Assembly (NCBI GenBank): GCA_051453625.1
Contig: JBOZIK010000001.1
Location: 260,909,895-260,973,894, forward strand
Length of the DNA stretch: 64,000 nt
From: Welwitschia mirabilis
Taxonomy: Eukaryota > Gnetophyta > Gnetopsida > Welwitschiales
Reading direction: 5' to 3'
How positions within the stretch are numbered: the stretch's first letter is position 1; each line of letters begins with the position of its first letter. Positions 47,038 through 58,959 of this stretch are shown one piece after another. The position numbers and the translations under genes were made by a program. The notes under the pieces are model-generated. The model saw only the letters and a program-made list of their open reading frames with translations, searched no databases and was not told the origin of the DNA.

Positions 47038-47215
47038 ATAAACTCATAATGTCCTACCACAAGTGCACAAGGGAAAATTTTCTCAAAAAGGGCTTTTGGT
47101 AGTATGATATGGTAGCTATGAAAACTCCATTGGGGTGTTAGTTAATTATGATCTGGCCTTAGCTTATAGATCCTTATGCTCTTGGTAGTGATGCACTTCC
47201 CTCATCATGATAAAT
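47038..47215 (+). mobile_element. Family-G 3' internal fragment, plus strand
   Basis: The reverse complement matches 15700-15880 and 22240-22410. Shared stretches include the sense-strand start ATGTCCTACCACAAGT (MSYHK), ATGGTAGCTATG and a final TCATCATGATAA-like end. It is a solitary fragment of the family-G region between pol and 3' LTR, opposite in orientation to the main array. Confidence 0.68.
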
Positions 47216-48074
47216 TGTGCTTTTCAAACATCCTATTAGCTTTGATTTTCATGACTTTAAAGATACAACTTTGTGAGCATTTAAAACATATTAGTTATTG
47301 GATAATAAGTTGGTAATGTATCACTTGTTATCACAACTAATAATTGAATTAGGTTATAATTCCAACACTATATTCATACATATTAGGATAACTATAGACA
47401 TTATCATAATTACCATCCTAATCATAGGATACCCTATGGTGTCTAGCATTAAACCACATGATCATGATGTTGAACATTTTTTATGATTTATACAAACAAA
47501 CTTATCTAAATTGGCATTTAGAGATGTAGAAATCAATCTTGTTCATGCTCCTAATTGTTTATTATTACCTATTCTCTTCTTAGCATGTGTAATCAATTAC
47601 GTTAAAGTTGCTCTTGTACTTAATATTAGTATGTTTTAGACTAGCTCAAATTCTTATTTAACTCATTATCTTTTGGTACCTAGCTCCTCTTATCATTTAT
47701 TTATTGTTGATCATAATCATCCACTTATTTTATCTTCCACTCTTATATTTTCTATTCATCATATAGTCACTTCAATTTATCCTCATTCTACTTAATAAAT
47801 ACATTTCCTTATCATCCATTCTATTATGCCATTGGTAATATTCTACATTACCTATGATATGTTTATCATATCTCCCATACACACATCTAACTCTCATGAA
47901 GATTACATCTTTATCATTCATTTGAGCCATTCCTTATCATTTTTTGTCTTCATTATCATTATGCATATAAAACAAAAAGAACGAAAGAAAAAGATGAAAG
48001 TAGTTTGGGCACATATTTAAACATTGTTTTGATACAAATATTCCTTTCATTCACTCAATATCAAAAACATGCAA
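47216..48074. other. Unassigned stretch
   Basis: AT-rich. The short plus-strand ORFs at 47298-47486 and 47826-48020 have no recognisable motif and low-complexity composition. Nothing called. Confidence 0.35.
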
Positions 48075-50183
48075 CTATAATGTGGAATTTTTATATTTCT
48101 TCTATTAATCATTATTGATTTACATTTATACCTTTTTTTTAAAAATTCATGTTTTATTTTCAATTAACCTTTTTTTATTTACAAATCTTACATTTATAAG
48201 ATGTGATACTACATTTGAAAGGTAGCACTATACTTATATCTGTGTGATTCAGTTCTCTCATCTACTTACTTTGAGTTCTCTAGATTCTTTTCAATATTTT
48301 GAAGATCTTTATTCTTGGAAACATAGTTAAAAAATGGTCATTATTATAGTTAATTATCATATGCCATGTCTAACTAATGCATTTAATTCTTTGAAGAAAT
48401 AACCTTCTACAATCTCTTTTACCTACAAACTAAATTCTAGATCTAAGACTGTCAGTTCTACTAGGATTATTAATGCATCAAAAGGATTGTTGTCCATAAA
48501 CAAAATGAGCAAAGAAGTAACAAAGAGGTATTATAAGATCTATTTCAAATAAAAATAAAAAACAAGAAGACATGACAGTTAGCCTGTGGTAATTCATGTA
48601 GAAGAAATTAACTTGGTTTTTATATCTACTAAAGTAGCTACATGGAGTAAAACTAGAGATCTTAAAGATGTTGTAAAAGTCTTACCTCTTGCCTTAGTCA
48701 CTTATGGTCACTAGGGCATGACCATGTCTCCTTACTATGATCAATACAAGAGCTCTTAGGATATAAATGTACTAATTAATATTAAAGTAGAGGATAGGAT
48801 GGAAAAATTATGATTTTTTTTCACAATTACAAGAGAGGAGTTAATCATATATGAGTGGACCATCCATGTTTCCTATAAATGATTGGGAGTAAAACTAATA
48901 GAAAGATCTATGATCCTAAGACAAGAGAGAACTATCTAGATAATTAATTTTGCTTTAGTTTATTATGTTTTATAGTAATTAAATCTTTATGAGTTATTAA
49001 TCTATCAAATAGTGATTGTTTTAGTGGATCTTATGATGAGGATATTATGTTTATCACAAATTATTAGCAAAAGGTTTGTTTCCATGCTACTTAAAAGGCA
49101 TACACAGTCCTTTTATTAATATTAAGATTGCATTTTATGTATATAACATTGTTTATCAATGTAAATTTGCATTTTCTTACATCCCCTTCTTAATATTCTC
49201 TATTAACTTAGAGGATCATTTGATTTTATGGATGGGTATGGCAAACCAAGGAGAGGAAGAAAAATTAACTGGATGAAAGCTAGAATATTGGAAGCTAATA
49301 AGGTTTTAATAATTAGTTCTTATGTGCAAGAACTTACTTTAGAGAAGCTATGGATGTACAATTACATGCAATTATAAGAATAGGTAGCATGACAAGTATT
49401 ATTAATGGAATGGATGTTCAAAAATGGGATGCTTTGATAAACAAGTATCTTGATGTAAATATGATACCTCAACTATTCTATATGTAAAATCTAAATCAAA
49501 GAATTACTATGGACTAAGGTTGAATTAACTATCAATTTAGATGTTTCTATTATAGGATTTATTAAAATATTGAAAGAGTAAAAGGAATTTCATATTTTTT
49601 ATCAAGTTATTTCTCTCCTTTCAGATGAGAATTTTTAGCTCATAATTCTTGAAACAATCATGAAATCCACTCCACCTATGATTAAATGAACAAGTAAAAC
49701 ATTAAACATGATCATCCCTCTAACTTTATCTTAGTATTTTAGTTCTAGTTGTTTAACCTTTTTCTTAAGATGACAATCTTTCTTAAACTCTTTCTATTGC
49801 TTCAACAATGAAAGGGTAGAAGCATAGCTCTTTATTTCTTACTTTAAAAAAATGTTGACATGGATGTATTTGCAATGGCTAACCTTTATTAGATGCATTA
49901 TTTAATCAAAATATTTGAGTCCATCATTGTTTTCCATATAGATAAAACATTATTTCCTTCATCTATTTCATGATTATTGGAAAAATGGAAAGCTTCTTCA
50001 CAAAAAAGATGAGTAAGTACCTTAGAGAATTACAACTAATGACTTCAACCTTTCTTTGGGTGGAATAAATAACAATGAGAATTAGCTTGACTTCCCTAAG
50101 AAAGAAGCATGACAAAGATATTAGCATAGGTAGACATGTAGAAATGGCTCTAAGAATAAGTCACAAGTAGTCTAAACATCTAT
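48075..50183 (+). repeat. Host repeat copy B, left part, with a 1.2-kb extra segment
   Basis: 48075-48665 aligns with copy A at 32565-33195 and 49851-50183 with 33205-33520. Shared landmarks are AATCTAAGACTG, GGAGTAAAACTAGAG and GACTTCAACCTTTCTTTGG. The intervening 48666-49850 has no counterpart in A: it is an insertion in B or deletion in A, and no domain was recognised in it. The plus-strand ORF at 49076-49276 falls in this segment and has no known motif. Confidence 0.7.
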
Positions 50184-51531
50184 TAACATGTAAAAATTGA
50201 TACTATGATTAACTCAATTAATTATTTTATCTCCATAAAAGATATTAATATAATTGATATATCATTAAAAACATGTTTTATAGTAATTTTACATAATAAT
50301 TTTGGACTTTTCATTTTTTCCATGACATTTTTGGGATAATTGGAGAACATGGTTAAGAGATGATGATAATGTAGGCTAAAATACTAATGTTACCATTTAA
50401 GTTACCTAATGTTGCCAGTCCTTTTATTCAAAACTTTGTAAGAGTCATGTTTCTAACTTATCATGAAGAATTAAATCAAATTTAGTTATGTTCTTAATCT
50501 AGTTTAACATAAAAATAACTAGCATTCTTGGTGACATGTGGCGGTGATGACAATGACATGTAGTAGTAATATTTAATAGGGTTGAGTAGGATTATGGTGG
50601 AAACATATGGTAACAATAGTGGTTGGCATAAGGATTAGCATATAGAAGCCAATAATTAGCTACATCATAAGAATATCTACCTAAGGAAAAGATGATAAAT
50701 ACCCTATCTAATACCATCATTATGTAATCACTTACTTAATGTAATAAGCCAAGAACTCGTAACCATCCCTCACCCTAATCTCTCCCTATATAAGGGCCTT
50801 GAGTTATTCATTGTATCATTTTTAACTTTGGAGAAATTTAAAACCTTGAAGTATTAAGTTCCAATTGCCTTTTATGCACCTTTTTGAGAAGTAAGATTAT
50901 TTTCAAGAATTGCTTGAGGAGATCTACTAGCATCATTCTTTCTTTATTATAGAGTATTTTTTTCCTTAATACATAAAGTTGTTTAATTTTAATTTCAAGT
51001 CATGAATTACTTTATATTTGAAATGCTTATGTAGTAACTTAACTATTAAGCTTTATTTCATTTGAGTAAGCTCTTTGATTAGTTGTTCTAAGTCTTTAAA
51101 TTTTATGATTTTTAAGGATATAGAATCCTTAACTTTCATTATTATTTTTATGCTATTAGAGATCAAGTGGTAATTGAGCTCACCATCATTCTTATAGTAA
51201 ATGAGATTATTACCATAATCTAAGCCAAAAATACTTGATGATTTTAAGTGTGTTATAGGAAAAGCATTAGATAACATTGGAATGAAATATTATTGGCAAA
51301 AGAATCAGTGAAACTTGGAGTTAGCTTTCTTTTCTCCTCTTCCAAATCAAATTTTTAAGTAAAACTATTTTTAACTCTCCTTTATTTTATTTTTTTCTTC
51401 CTTATTATAACTTATATTAAGTAAAAGTTAGTGAAAAATTTTAAAAACTACCCTAATTATCCTAGTGAAAAGAAAGATACTAAGTATAAACTCTATTAAA
51501 ACTTGTCCATTATAAAAACCACAATTAGATT
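50184..51531 (+). repeat. 5' LTR of the Athila-like element
   Basis: Aligns with 61792-63099. Shared stretches include AATTTTGGACTT, CCTTGAGTTATT, ATTAAGCTTTATTTCATTTG and ATACTTGATGATTTTAAGTG. It starts TAACATGTAAAA (TG changed to TA) and ends just before the primer site. The minus-strand ORF at 51053-51277 is inside the LTR and not a gene. Confidence 0.83.
50787..50793 (+). promoter_or_regulatory. TATA box of the Athila-like 5' LTR
   Basis: CTCCCTATATAAGGGCC is a clear core promoter motif. The 3' LTR counterpart at about 62335 has decayed. Transcription would start about 25-35 bp downstream. Confidence 0.65.
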
Positions 51532-51532
51532 T

Positions 51533-51550
51533 TAGCACTATTACTGAGGA
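51533..51550 (+). promoter_or_regulatory. Primer binding site, tRNA-Asp type
   Basis: TAGCACTATTACTGAGGA compared with the Athila site TGGCGCCGTTGCCGGGGA: 11 of 18 match and all seven differences are transitions (G to A, C to T). It abuts the 5' LTR end. Confidence 0.75.
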
Positions 51551-52299
51551 TAATGACATAATAGTATCTTAGAAGAGTATCTACTTTAGTTTTTGTAATT
51601 ATTTAGTTAGTTTTTATTTTTTAGTAGTAGATATGGGTCCTCTCTAGTGATATCTAAATTAGTTCTATTTTTGTTTCTTTTATTTTATGTGTTATTACTT
51701 TACTTTTCCTTTTAGTGATTAGTACTAATGATTTAGTGTTATTCACTATCATCTAACTTTGAAGTGTTCCTTTAAATTTTTTATAACTTATGTTTATGTA
51801 CATATAACCCTTTTTTTGAAGATAGACTAAGGAGAAAATCTTAAAATCTAAAAATTTAACTAACTTTGAATGTTTTTGTTTATCTACTGCATTTTTAATT
51901 TGCTTTTTATGTTTATGACTATGCTATATGATAAAGTGTTAAATTCATTTTTAAAAAAATTACAATTTCATAAGACATGGATTGTATATTCTTATGTTTT
52001 TCATTTTTATTTTATTTTGGTATGCCTCGATATGTAAAATGTTTCATAATCTATCTGGGAAATTGCATTTTTTAAAACCTATAACTCATGTTTTAACTAG
52101 TGTTGCTACTTGCACTAACTGACACCATCGACTTTTATAGTTCAAACACTCTGAGATTTTAATAGAAAATTTTGTGTAAAATCAAAAAACTTTTGGACTT
52201 ATAGGCTTTACAAGCAACCTTCTAAAACTTACTTGAAATTATCTAAACTTGTCTTTGCATGCCTTGGATCTGTGACAAATCTAAAATATCGATTAAGAT

Positions 52300-53700
52300 T
52301 CCTTTAAAGAATATGGACTCCTTCACCAATTCAAGAAGCACTCGAAAAATTAAACACCATGATGATTCCCATAGGGGATAAGATTCCTCTTATTAAAATG
52401 ACCCAAATAAAAATCAACAAAATCCCTCATCCCAATAATAAGATTTAAATAACCCACTTAGTAGGGCAACATCCAACTAAGATCTTATCACTAGATTAAC
52501 TACTTATTACCTTGCTTAAGAAGCAGCTAAATGGTAAGCTGCTATAGTTGAACCCAACTAACCCCTGTAGAATCTGAGAGATTACTCCAAACTAGAATGC
52601 TTAGAAAAACCATCATGTATAGTATAATAATCCATTAATTAATGATTAGAGTTTAAGCCTTTAATTATCTCTAAATTCTTTCCTAATCATAAAACAAATG
52701 CCTTGAGAAAAGAAATCATGAACTACCAATAAAAGAAACATAAAATATTCTCCCAACTCCTAGAAAGATTTAAAGACTTATTTGAAAAAATACCCTAACA
52801 TGGATTTTAGTTAATATGGGAGATAAGTTTTTTCTATGATGCATCATCCATGAATAATAGGCAATTAGTAAAAATAAGTAGTAGGAAAAACTTCCTTAGT
52901 ATGATTTCAGATGAAGTTTGGAAATATCTAGCAACTATAACTGAGAATTCTAAGAATTGGAAAAAGTCTACTAAACCATTTGGATCTCATCATTTCATTA
53001 TATCTATAAGCATATTCAAGTTTTTTGAGAATTTTGAGGTTAACAATAGGATAGATGAATTAGTGAGAAGATTATAATCTTTAACCACATCATTCTCATC
53101 TTTACCCTTGGCCATTAAGCTAGATTGTCAAATTTACCATATTGACACTAATGAAATAGCCAAATGTCCTTTCATCCATTTTTTTTAAAACACTATTAAT
53201 GAGCATATAAATATAGTAAGACACTAATGGCAAAATTCAAAATTGATCCTTACTTAGACACATACACCCCTAGGTGGAGGAATCACCCTAACCCTTCTTA
53301 AAAATAAGATAAAGAAATTACTCAATCAAGAAACAACTTTTAATCATCATCCTCTTAGCCTTTTTCATTTAATTATCAAAAACCATCCTCATCCACTTCC
53401 TTAAAGATTTGATAAGAAAGTTTATGAAAACCTAAGTGCAACTTAATCATAACCATGAATAAGTACTAAAAGAACATTCCTCCTTGCTAAAGAACCTCGA
53501 ATAAAATATTAAATCTATTATCCAAGTATTTCAACAAATTCAAAAAATGAAAATCTAGATCTCTTCCACCCTAAACTAAAGGAAAATAGATAAAATCCTC
53601 ATAAGTGCTTAACCAAATACAAAGGGAGTTACATTTCCTAAAGGATTAGAATACATAGAATAAATGAAGTCCATTCACTTTATAAGTGGAAAAGAATTAT
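52300..53700 (+). pseudogene. Gag relic of the Athila-like element
   Basis: The open stretch 52850-53077 begins MNNRQLVKISSRKNFLSM and continues with DEVWKYLATITENSKNWKKS, resembling the Athila gag segment '(I/L)DA(S/A).(G)G....K....A...(I/L)...A.NS.QW'. Sequence on either side is coding-like but stop-ridden. No zinc knuckle recognised. Gag would form the cytoplasmic particle. Confidence 0.6.
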
Positions 53701-54039
53701 AGGATTAACCTTTGTAAAATACAACTAATAAAAAACTAACCCCCCCTAGAGAATAAAGAAAAGGGGAAAATAAATGAGAAACTTTTACCCATATATAAAT
53801 AGCCCCTACATTTTCTTCAATGGCTTTAGAGATATTTAAGAAAATTAAGATAAATATCCCACTCCTACAAGTCATTAAATAGGTGTCTTTCTATGTGAAA
53901 TTTTTCAAATATATATGCATTAATAAATGTTAAGAGAAAAGTTTTTCTAGCTTAACAAATAAGTGTAATCCTTTAGAATCAATTTCTACTTAAGTATAAC
54001 GACCCTAGATTCTCTACAATCAATATCACCATAGGAAAT

Positions 54040-54102
54040 AAGTGAATTAACCAAGCCTTATTAGACTTAGGGGTTAGTGTAAACTTTCTTCCTTACAGAA
54101 CT
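54040..54102 (+). pseudogene. Athila-like protease, first half
   Basis: The frame reads INQALLDLGVSVNFLPYRT, matching 'ALLDLGASVNLLP(Y/F)S(V/L)Y', the retropepsin active site of Athila-type elements (catalytic Asp in DLG is kept). It is cut at 54102 by the copia-type insert. The sequence resumes in the same protein at 56774. Confidence 0.8.
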
Positions 54103-54404
54103 TATAGGATAATATTGTCATAATATTTTTTTAAATTTATTCTTATTAAGTAAAGTTCACAATTAGTAATGCCCAATGTGAAACATATGTTAACTTGATT
54201 AGAGTTTTTTAGTGAGTAGGATTTTAAGAAGAATAATAAGTAATTCAATCCCAAATTTCATGCTAATTAAATTGGTAAAACTTAAGTATTTAAAGAGTTA
54301 CAACTAATAGAATAGTTATCTTTTGGTTTTACATTTATTCCATTGCATTCTTCTTTCTACCTAGTTTTCTTTATTTGTATTTATGATTGCTTCTGTAATC
54401 AAAA
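54103..54404 (+). repeat. 5' LTR of nested copia-type element
   Basis: 302 bp. Aligns with 56472-56773, sharing ACAACTAATAGAATAGTTAT and ACATTTATT. Starts TATAGG (TG changed to TA). Confidence 0.82.
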
Positions 54405-54406
54405 TA

Positions 54407-54418
54407 TGGTATTAAAGT
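54407..54418 (+). promoter_or_regulatory. Primer binding site, initiator-Met tRNA type
   Basis: TGGTATTAAAGT against the canonical TGGTATCAGAGC: differences are transitions only. It lies 2 bp after the LTR. Confidence 0.7.
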
Positions 54419-54613
54419 AAACCTAGACAGAATAGTGAAGCACATCACCATGATGAATGTACTAGTGATGTAATAGTACTTACGTACTCTCAAAAAATAA
54501 GAATTTTGTTTTGAGATTTTTAGTGAAGGAAATAAATACTTTTATAATTTCTCTTAGATGTTGTAGTAGAGATCTTTGTTAAACATACAAAATTAATCCT
54601 TTAGCCTATATCA

Positions 54614-54617
54614 CAAA

Positions 54618-54648
<31 letters not shown>
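54614..54648. repeat. Poly-A followed by (GAA)n
   Basis: About 13 A followed by about seven GAA/AAG units, inside the copia-type element. Confidence 0.85.
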
Positions 54649-55839
54649 TAGTGCTCTTCATCAATTCATTATACTCATTTGTGTTGCTATTATTTCCCTA
54701 ATTTTTCATTTTTAAATATATTAGTGATTTTTCTATGTCTTTCAAATTTACCTAATCTACTATTGTGATTTTGATCTTGTGTGCCTTCTACCCTCTTATC
54801 TCTGACTTTGCTGATGAGCTCCATGGTTAGGCTTTTTTCCTGATATATTTTTAATTCTATTTTAAAGGCACTAATAAAAGAACAACATTGATTCCACTGA
54901 AAATAATCCTTAAAACTTGAGAGAACACATAAAGAACTTCTAGAATTCATAAAAGGCCATTAGAAAGGATGCAATCAAGTCCTCTTACTACTATAACTTG
55001 AGACTAATGACATCCGAGAAACAAATGGAATCACAGAAGAAGATTTAGTTTCATTACTAGATTTCTTCTTTTATGTCTTCTACAACTATTATTTACTCAT
55101 TAAAAAGGGTTTTTTCTTGTATATTAGAAGAAAATAATTATCTAAAAAACATTTATCAATTAAAAAACTATGTCTATTATTTTTATAATTCGATTGAGAG
55201 GATACTCACTTCTATTACCTCATTAATTATAGACCCCTGTACACATTAACTTTCCCATTATTTTCTATTAATTTTAGCATTCAAATTTGTTTTCACTTAT
55301 TCCCATAAAAAAGGAATGTAATAGGAACATCATTCCTTGTGTTATTTTCATTCCAAGTATTGGAATTTTTTCCTTAATATTTTTGTAACTATAAAGCATA
55401 AATTTAATAAAAGTTATCTTTATGTTGTGTGAGGATAAAATTGTGTTTAAGGGAAAGGAGATCTTATTGAAGTTTCAGGTGGTGCACTTGTCATTTAAAA
55501 GATTATTTTCTAATTTTTTTAATGCAATGGAAAAATATGTAGAAAAGTTTAATGATGTAAATTTCCACACCTAAAAGATTAGAATGTAACTAGCCTTAAC
55601 CCAAATGAGGATTTAGAAAATTATCTTTAGGAAAATCTTCAAATATACATGTGCAAAAAATGCATTAGATTAGTAGGAAATAGATTCAAAAGTAGTAATA
55701 ATAATATGACTTTCTATTTTAAATTGCTACCTTTATCACATTAACCCCAAAAAATCTTCAAATAAGGTATGAAATGATTTGAATATACTTTTTGGTTCTA
55801 CTGGAGAAGAAGCTAAAATGAATTTAAAGCATCAACTTT

Positions 55840-56215
55840 AAAGTTTGAAGAATCTAGTAGCATGTATGAACATATTAACAATTCTAGATCTCTTGTGGGA
55901 CAACTTTCTACTATTCAAGCTCTAGTTCCTGAGGATGTTCAAAAAGCCATTTTGTTAAGTAGTTTGTCTTCAAGGTCTGATAGTGTTATTTTTACCTTAA
56001 AAAAGGTTTCAATTTCTATTAATGATATTATTTCTTCTTTAATTGATGAATATAAAATAATGCGAAAAAATGAAAGTAAAACTAATTCCCTTATCTCAAA
56101 AGGTAAATATGTAAGAGATAGAAAATGTTATTATTATAAACTAGAGGGCATTTAATAATTAATTTCTATCAACGAGAAAAGGATATATTGGATTGCCAAC
56201 TTGAAGGAAAAATTG
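55840..56215 (+). pseudogene. Copia-type gag (UBN2-like) of nested element
   Basis: The 97-codon open stretch 55862-56155 reads MYEHINNSRSLVGQLSTIQA, then VPEDVQKAILLSSLSSRSDS, matching the plant copia gag pattern 'V..H(I/L)...(K/R).(L/I)..(Q/L)L......(I/V).....(A)..LL.SLP.SY(D/E)'. It runs on to RDRKCYYYKLEGI, a zinc knuckle 'C.YC...GH(I/L)...C' whose second Cys is Tyr. After a stop near the His position, a shifted reading shows a YQREKD-like tail. It is the only coding trace in the element, so mobilisation would have needed enzymes from a partner. Confidence 0.78.
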
Positions 56216-56471
56216 CAAGGATGGTTAAAGAAGTTGAAGACCAGCCAAAAGACCAAGACAACCTAGATGACTTAGTTGGTTTCTAAGTGTTGAAGTGAGT
56301 CTTCTATGATGTGTTTCATGTTAGTAAGTCCATGTTGAGATAAGTCCATGGTTATTCCTTACATGTATGATGAGTCTATCATGTGTGTTTTTTCCCTTTA
56401 GCTATACTAGACGCATGTTTTAGTGAAATTCCAAATTTTAGATGTTTAAAATTTCTCATTTAAGGAGGGTT

Positions 56472-56773
56472 TGTATAAAAATATTATCATAATATTTTTT
56501 AAGTTTATCATTCTTAAGTAAAGTGCACAACTGGAAATGTACCTTGTGTAACACATGTCAAATTGATTATAGATTTTTAGATGAATAGAATTTAAAGGAG
56601 AATAATAAGGGATTTAAACCAAAATTTCATGCCAATTAAATTACCAAAATTTATGTATTCAAAGCATTACAACTAATAGAATAGTTATCTTTTGGGTTTA
56701 CATTTATTGCATTACATTCTTCTTTTTGTTTAGTTTCCTTCATCTACACTCATGTTTGATTTTGCAACCAACA
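56472..56773 (+). repeat. 3' LTR of nested copia-type element
   Basis: 302 bp, TGTATAAAAATATT to CAACCAACA, preceded by the purine tract. Keeps both TG and CA ends. Confidence 0.82.
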
Positions 56774-57300
56774 TGATTTACAAAGAGTTAGGTTTAAAAG
56801 AACTTTAAAATACTAAACTTAAGCTAGTTAATAATTCTATAAAAACCTCATTAGAAGTCATACAGAATGTCATTGTTATGGTTAATAGTTGTTATTTCTC
56901 AATGGACTTTGTACTTTTGAATATGAAAAACACATCAAACTAATTAATTCCTATCATTTTTGGAAGACTTTCCTAGCCACTTAAAATGCCTTAATTAATT
57001 GTAGGAATGGGTTGATGAAAATCTCCTTTGATAATATTACAATAGAATTAAACATTTTTTATTCCATGAAGTTACCATCAAATGATAAAGGAGTAGAATA
57101 TGTGGATAGGATAGAAAGCCTTTTAGAAGACCAAGAATCTACCTCTCAATCTCTTGAAAATAGTGACTTAAATTTTTCTCAAAAATCATGCCTTATCACT
57201 TAGGATGAAACCATTCGTAAACTTAAGCCTTTGCCAAATGACCTTAAATATGCTTATTAGGAAAACTTCTACATTTTTAGTAGTCATCAATTCCTTATTA
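56774..57300 (+). pseudogene. Athila-like protease, second half
   Basis: Resumes with IYKELGLKEL, then SLEVIQNVIVMVNSCYFSMD and PIIFGRLS, matching 'VY..LGLGEL.PT', 'P.G(I/V)(I/V)EDVLV.V..FYFP(V/A)DF(I/V)VLD' and 'PLILGRPFLAT' of Athila-type proteases. The open stretch 57012-57203 (MMKISFDNITIELNIF...) corresponds to the 'G.L(T/V).....E...F...' linker to RT. Joined in meaning to 54040-54102. Confidence 0.78.
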
Positions 57301-57439
57301 ACCTCATCTTAAGAAGACAAGTTCCTAAATCCTTTAAGAAGGCATAATCAAGCAATAGGATGGACTTTTTTAGAAATAAAGGACATTGACCCTATTAGTT
57401 GCATGTCTCATATTTACTTAGAGGAGAATGTAGCCATCC

Positions 57440-58900
57440 ATAGAAGCTAAAAAGTGGATACATCAAACCCTTAAATAGGTAGTTAAAAATGTGGTAATTA
57501 ATCTCTTGGATAAAGGAATTATCTACTCCATCTTGGACAACAAATGGGTAAGTCCAATTCACACTATAGCAAAGAAAGCTAGAATTACCCTAGTCCTAAA
57601 TGAACATAATGAAATTATCCCTACCAAACATATACTAAAATGGATAATGTGCATTGACTATATGAAATTAAATATTATCTCAAAAAAGGATCATTTTCCT
57701 CTTCTTTTCTATAATCAAATCTTTAAAAAACTTGTAGGGCATCCATTTTTCTATTAATTAGATGGGTATTTAGGGTATAAACAAATTGAAATTGCTCCTA
57801 AGGACTAAGAGAAAAATACCTTCTCTTACTCTTACGGAATATTTCCCTATAAAAAATTGCCTTTTGGGTTATCAAATGATCTTGTGACTTTCCAATATTA
57901 ATGGTTGTAATTTTCTCTGATTAATGAGATTTTGGTGTTAAAATCTTTATGGATGACTTATTAATTTACAAAACCTTTTTTAACTGTTGTTTTAATAACT
58001 TAAACATGTTATTGAGTAATGTATCATAAAATTCCTTGTATTTAAGTAAGAAAAGTATCTCTTTATGATTAATCAAAATATAATATTAGGATAAGTCATG
58101 TCTAAAGAAGGAATCCAAGTAGATCCTATAAAAGTTTCTTTAACTACATGCCTTGCAACTCATTAAAAGTAAAAAGACATTAAATAATTTCTAGGACATG
58201 CATGATATTATCAGATATTCATTAAGAACTTTAGCAAAATCTTTAAACCATTGTGTGATCTCTTAAGCAAAGATGTCTCTTTTGATTAGACTCCCTAGTA
58301 TCAATAGGATTTTGAATAACTTAAAGAAAAATTCACTTCACTTCCATCATCCACTTACTTAACTAGAAGTTACCTTTTAAATTGATGTGCAATGTTAGTA
58401 ATAATGTAGTTAGAGCCATGCTAGGATAAAGGATAGATATAAAACCAAACATAATTTATTATGTCAATAAAATATTGAATGACACTCAAGTAAACAATTC
58501 CATTATAGAGAAAAAGATGTTAGTCATAGTTTTTTTCCTAGAGAAATTTAGAAAATATCTTTTAGGATCTAAGATAGTTATTTCTATAGATCATTTATCA
58601 CTTAGATGTCTTTTGGTAAAAAGGATTCAAATCTAAGACTTATCAGATGGATCCTTCTTGTGTAGGAGTTTGGCTTAGAGATTAATGGGCTCTAATAATG
58701 TAGTTGTAGATTACATTTCATGAATAAATTAAGAAAATCTACAAAAATCCTTATCCATTATTGACACTTTTCCTGATGAACATCTCTTCTTAGTTCAGAA
58801 AGTACCTTGGTTTATGGATATTGAAAACTACTTAGTCTACAAAATCATTCCTTGTCATTGAATCCCTAATGAATAAAAAGAAATTCTTAAGTTAGGGTAA
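57440..58900 (+). pseudogene. Reverse transcriptase and RNase H of the Athila-like element
   Basis: The open stretch 57491-57757 reads LLDKGIIYSILDNKWVSPIH, then IDYMKLNIISKKDHFPLLFY, matching 'LLDAGIIYPISDS.WVSPVQ' and 'CIDYRKLN.ATRKDHFPLPF'. Downstream are YGIFPYKKLPFGLSND ('PFGL.NAPATFQ') and, at 57946-57957, the catalytic box FMDD, intact here alone among the four Ty3 RTs of the window. RNase H follows with NSIIEKKMLVIVFFLEKFRK and YLLGSKIVISIDH ('TTEKELLA(V/I)VFA.(D/E)KFR.YL(L/I)G.(K)..V.TDH'). Numerous stops and at least one frameshift inactivate it. Confidence 0.88.
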
Positions 58901-58959
58901 ATACTTATTTTGAAATAATTCATATCTTTTTGAGTATTATTTAAATCAAATCATCCATA

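Larger units (their letters stand above)
54103..56773 (+). mobile_element. Gag-only copia-type element (TR-GAG-like), 2.67 kb, nested in protease
   Basis: LTRs of exactly 302 bp each (54103-54404 and 56472-56773). An initiator-Met-type primer site (54407-54418) follows the first LTR, and a purine tract AAGGAGGGTT (about 56462-56471) precedes the second. The roughly 2.07-kb interior holds only a copia-type gag, with no room or trace for protease, integrase or RT. It resembles the small gag-bearing non-autonomous elements called TR-GAG. The host protease reads continuously across it, from LLDLGVSVNFLPYRT to IYKELGLKEL. The flanking 5 bp (GAACT and TGATT) no longer match clearly. Confidence 0.82.
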
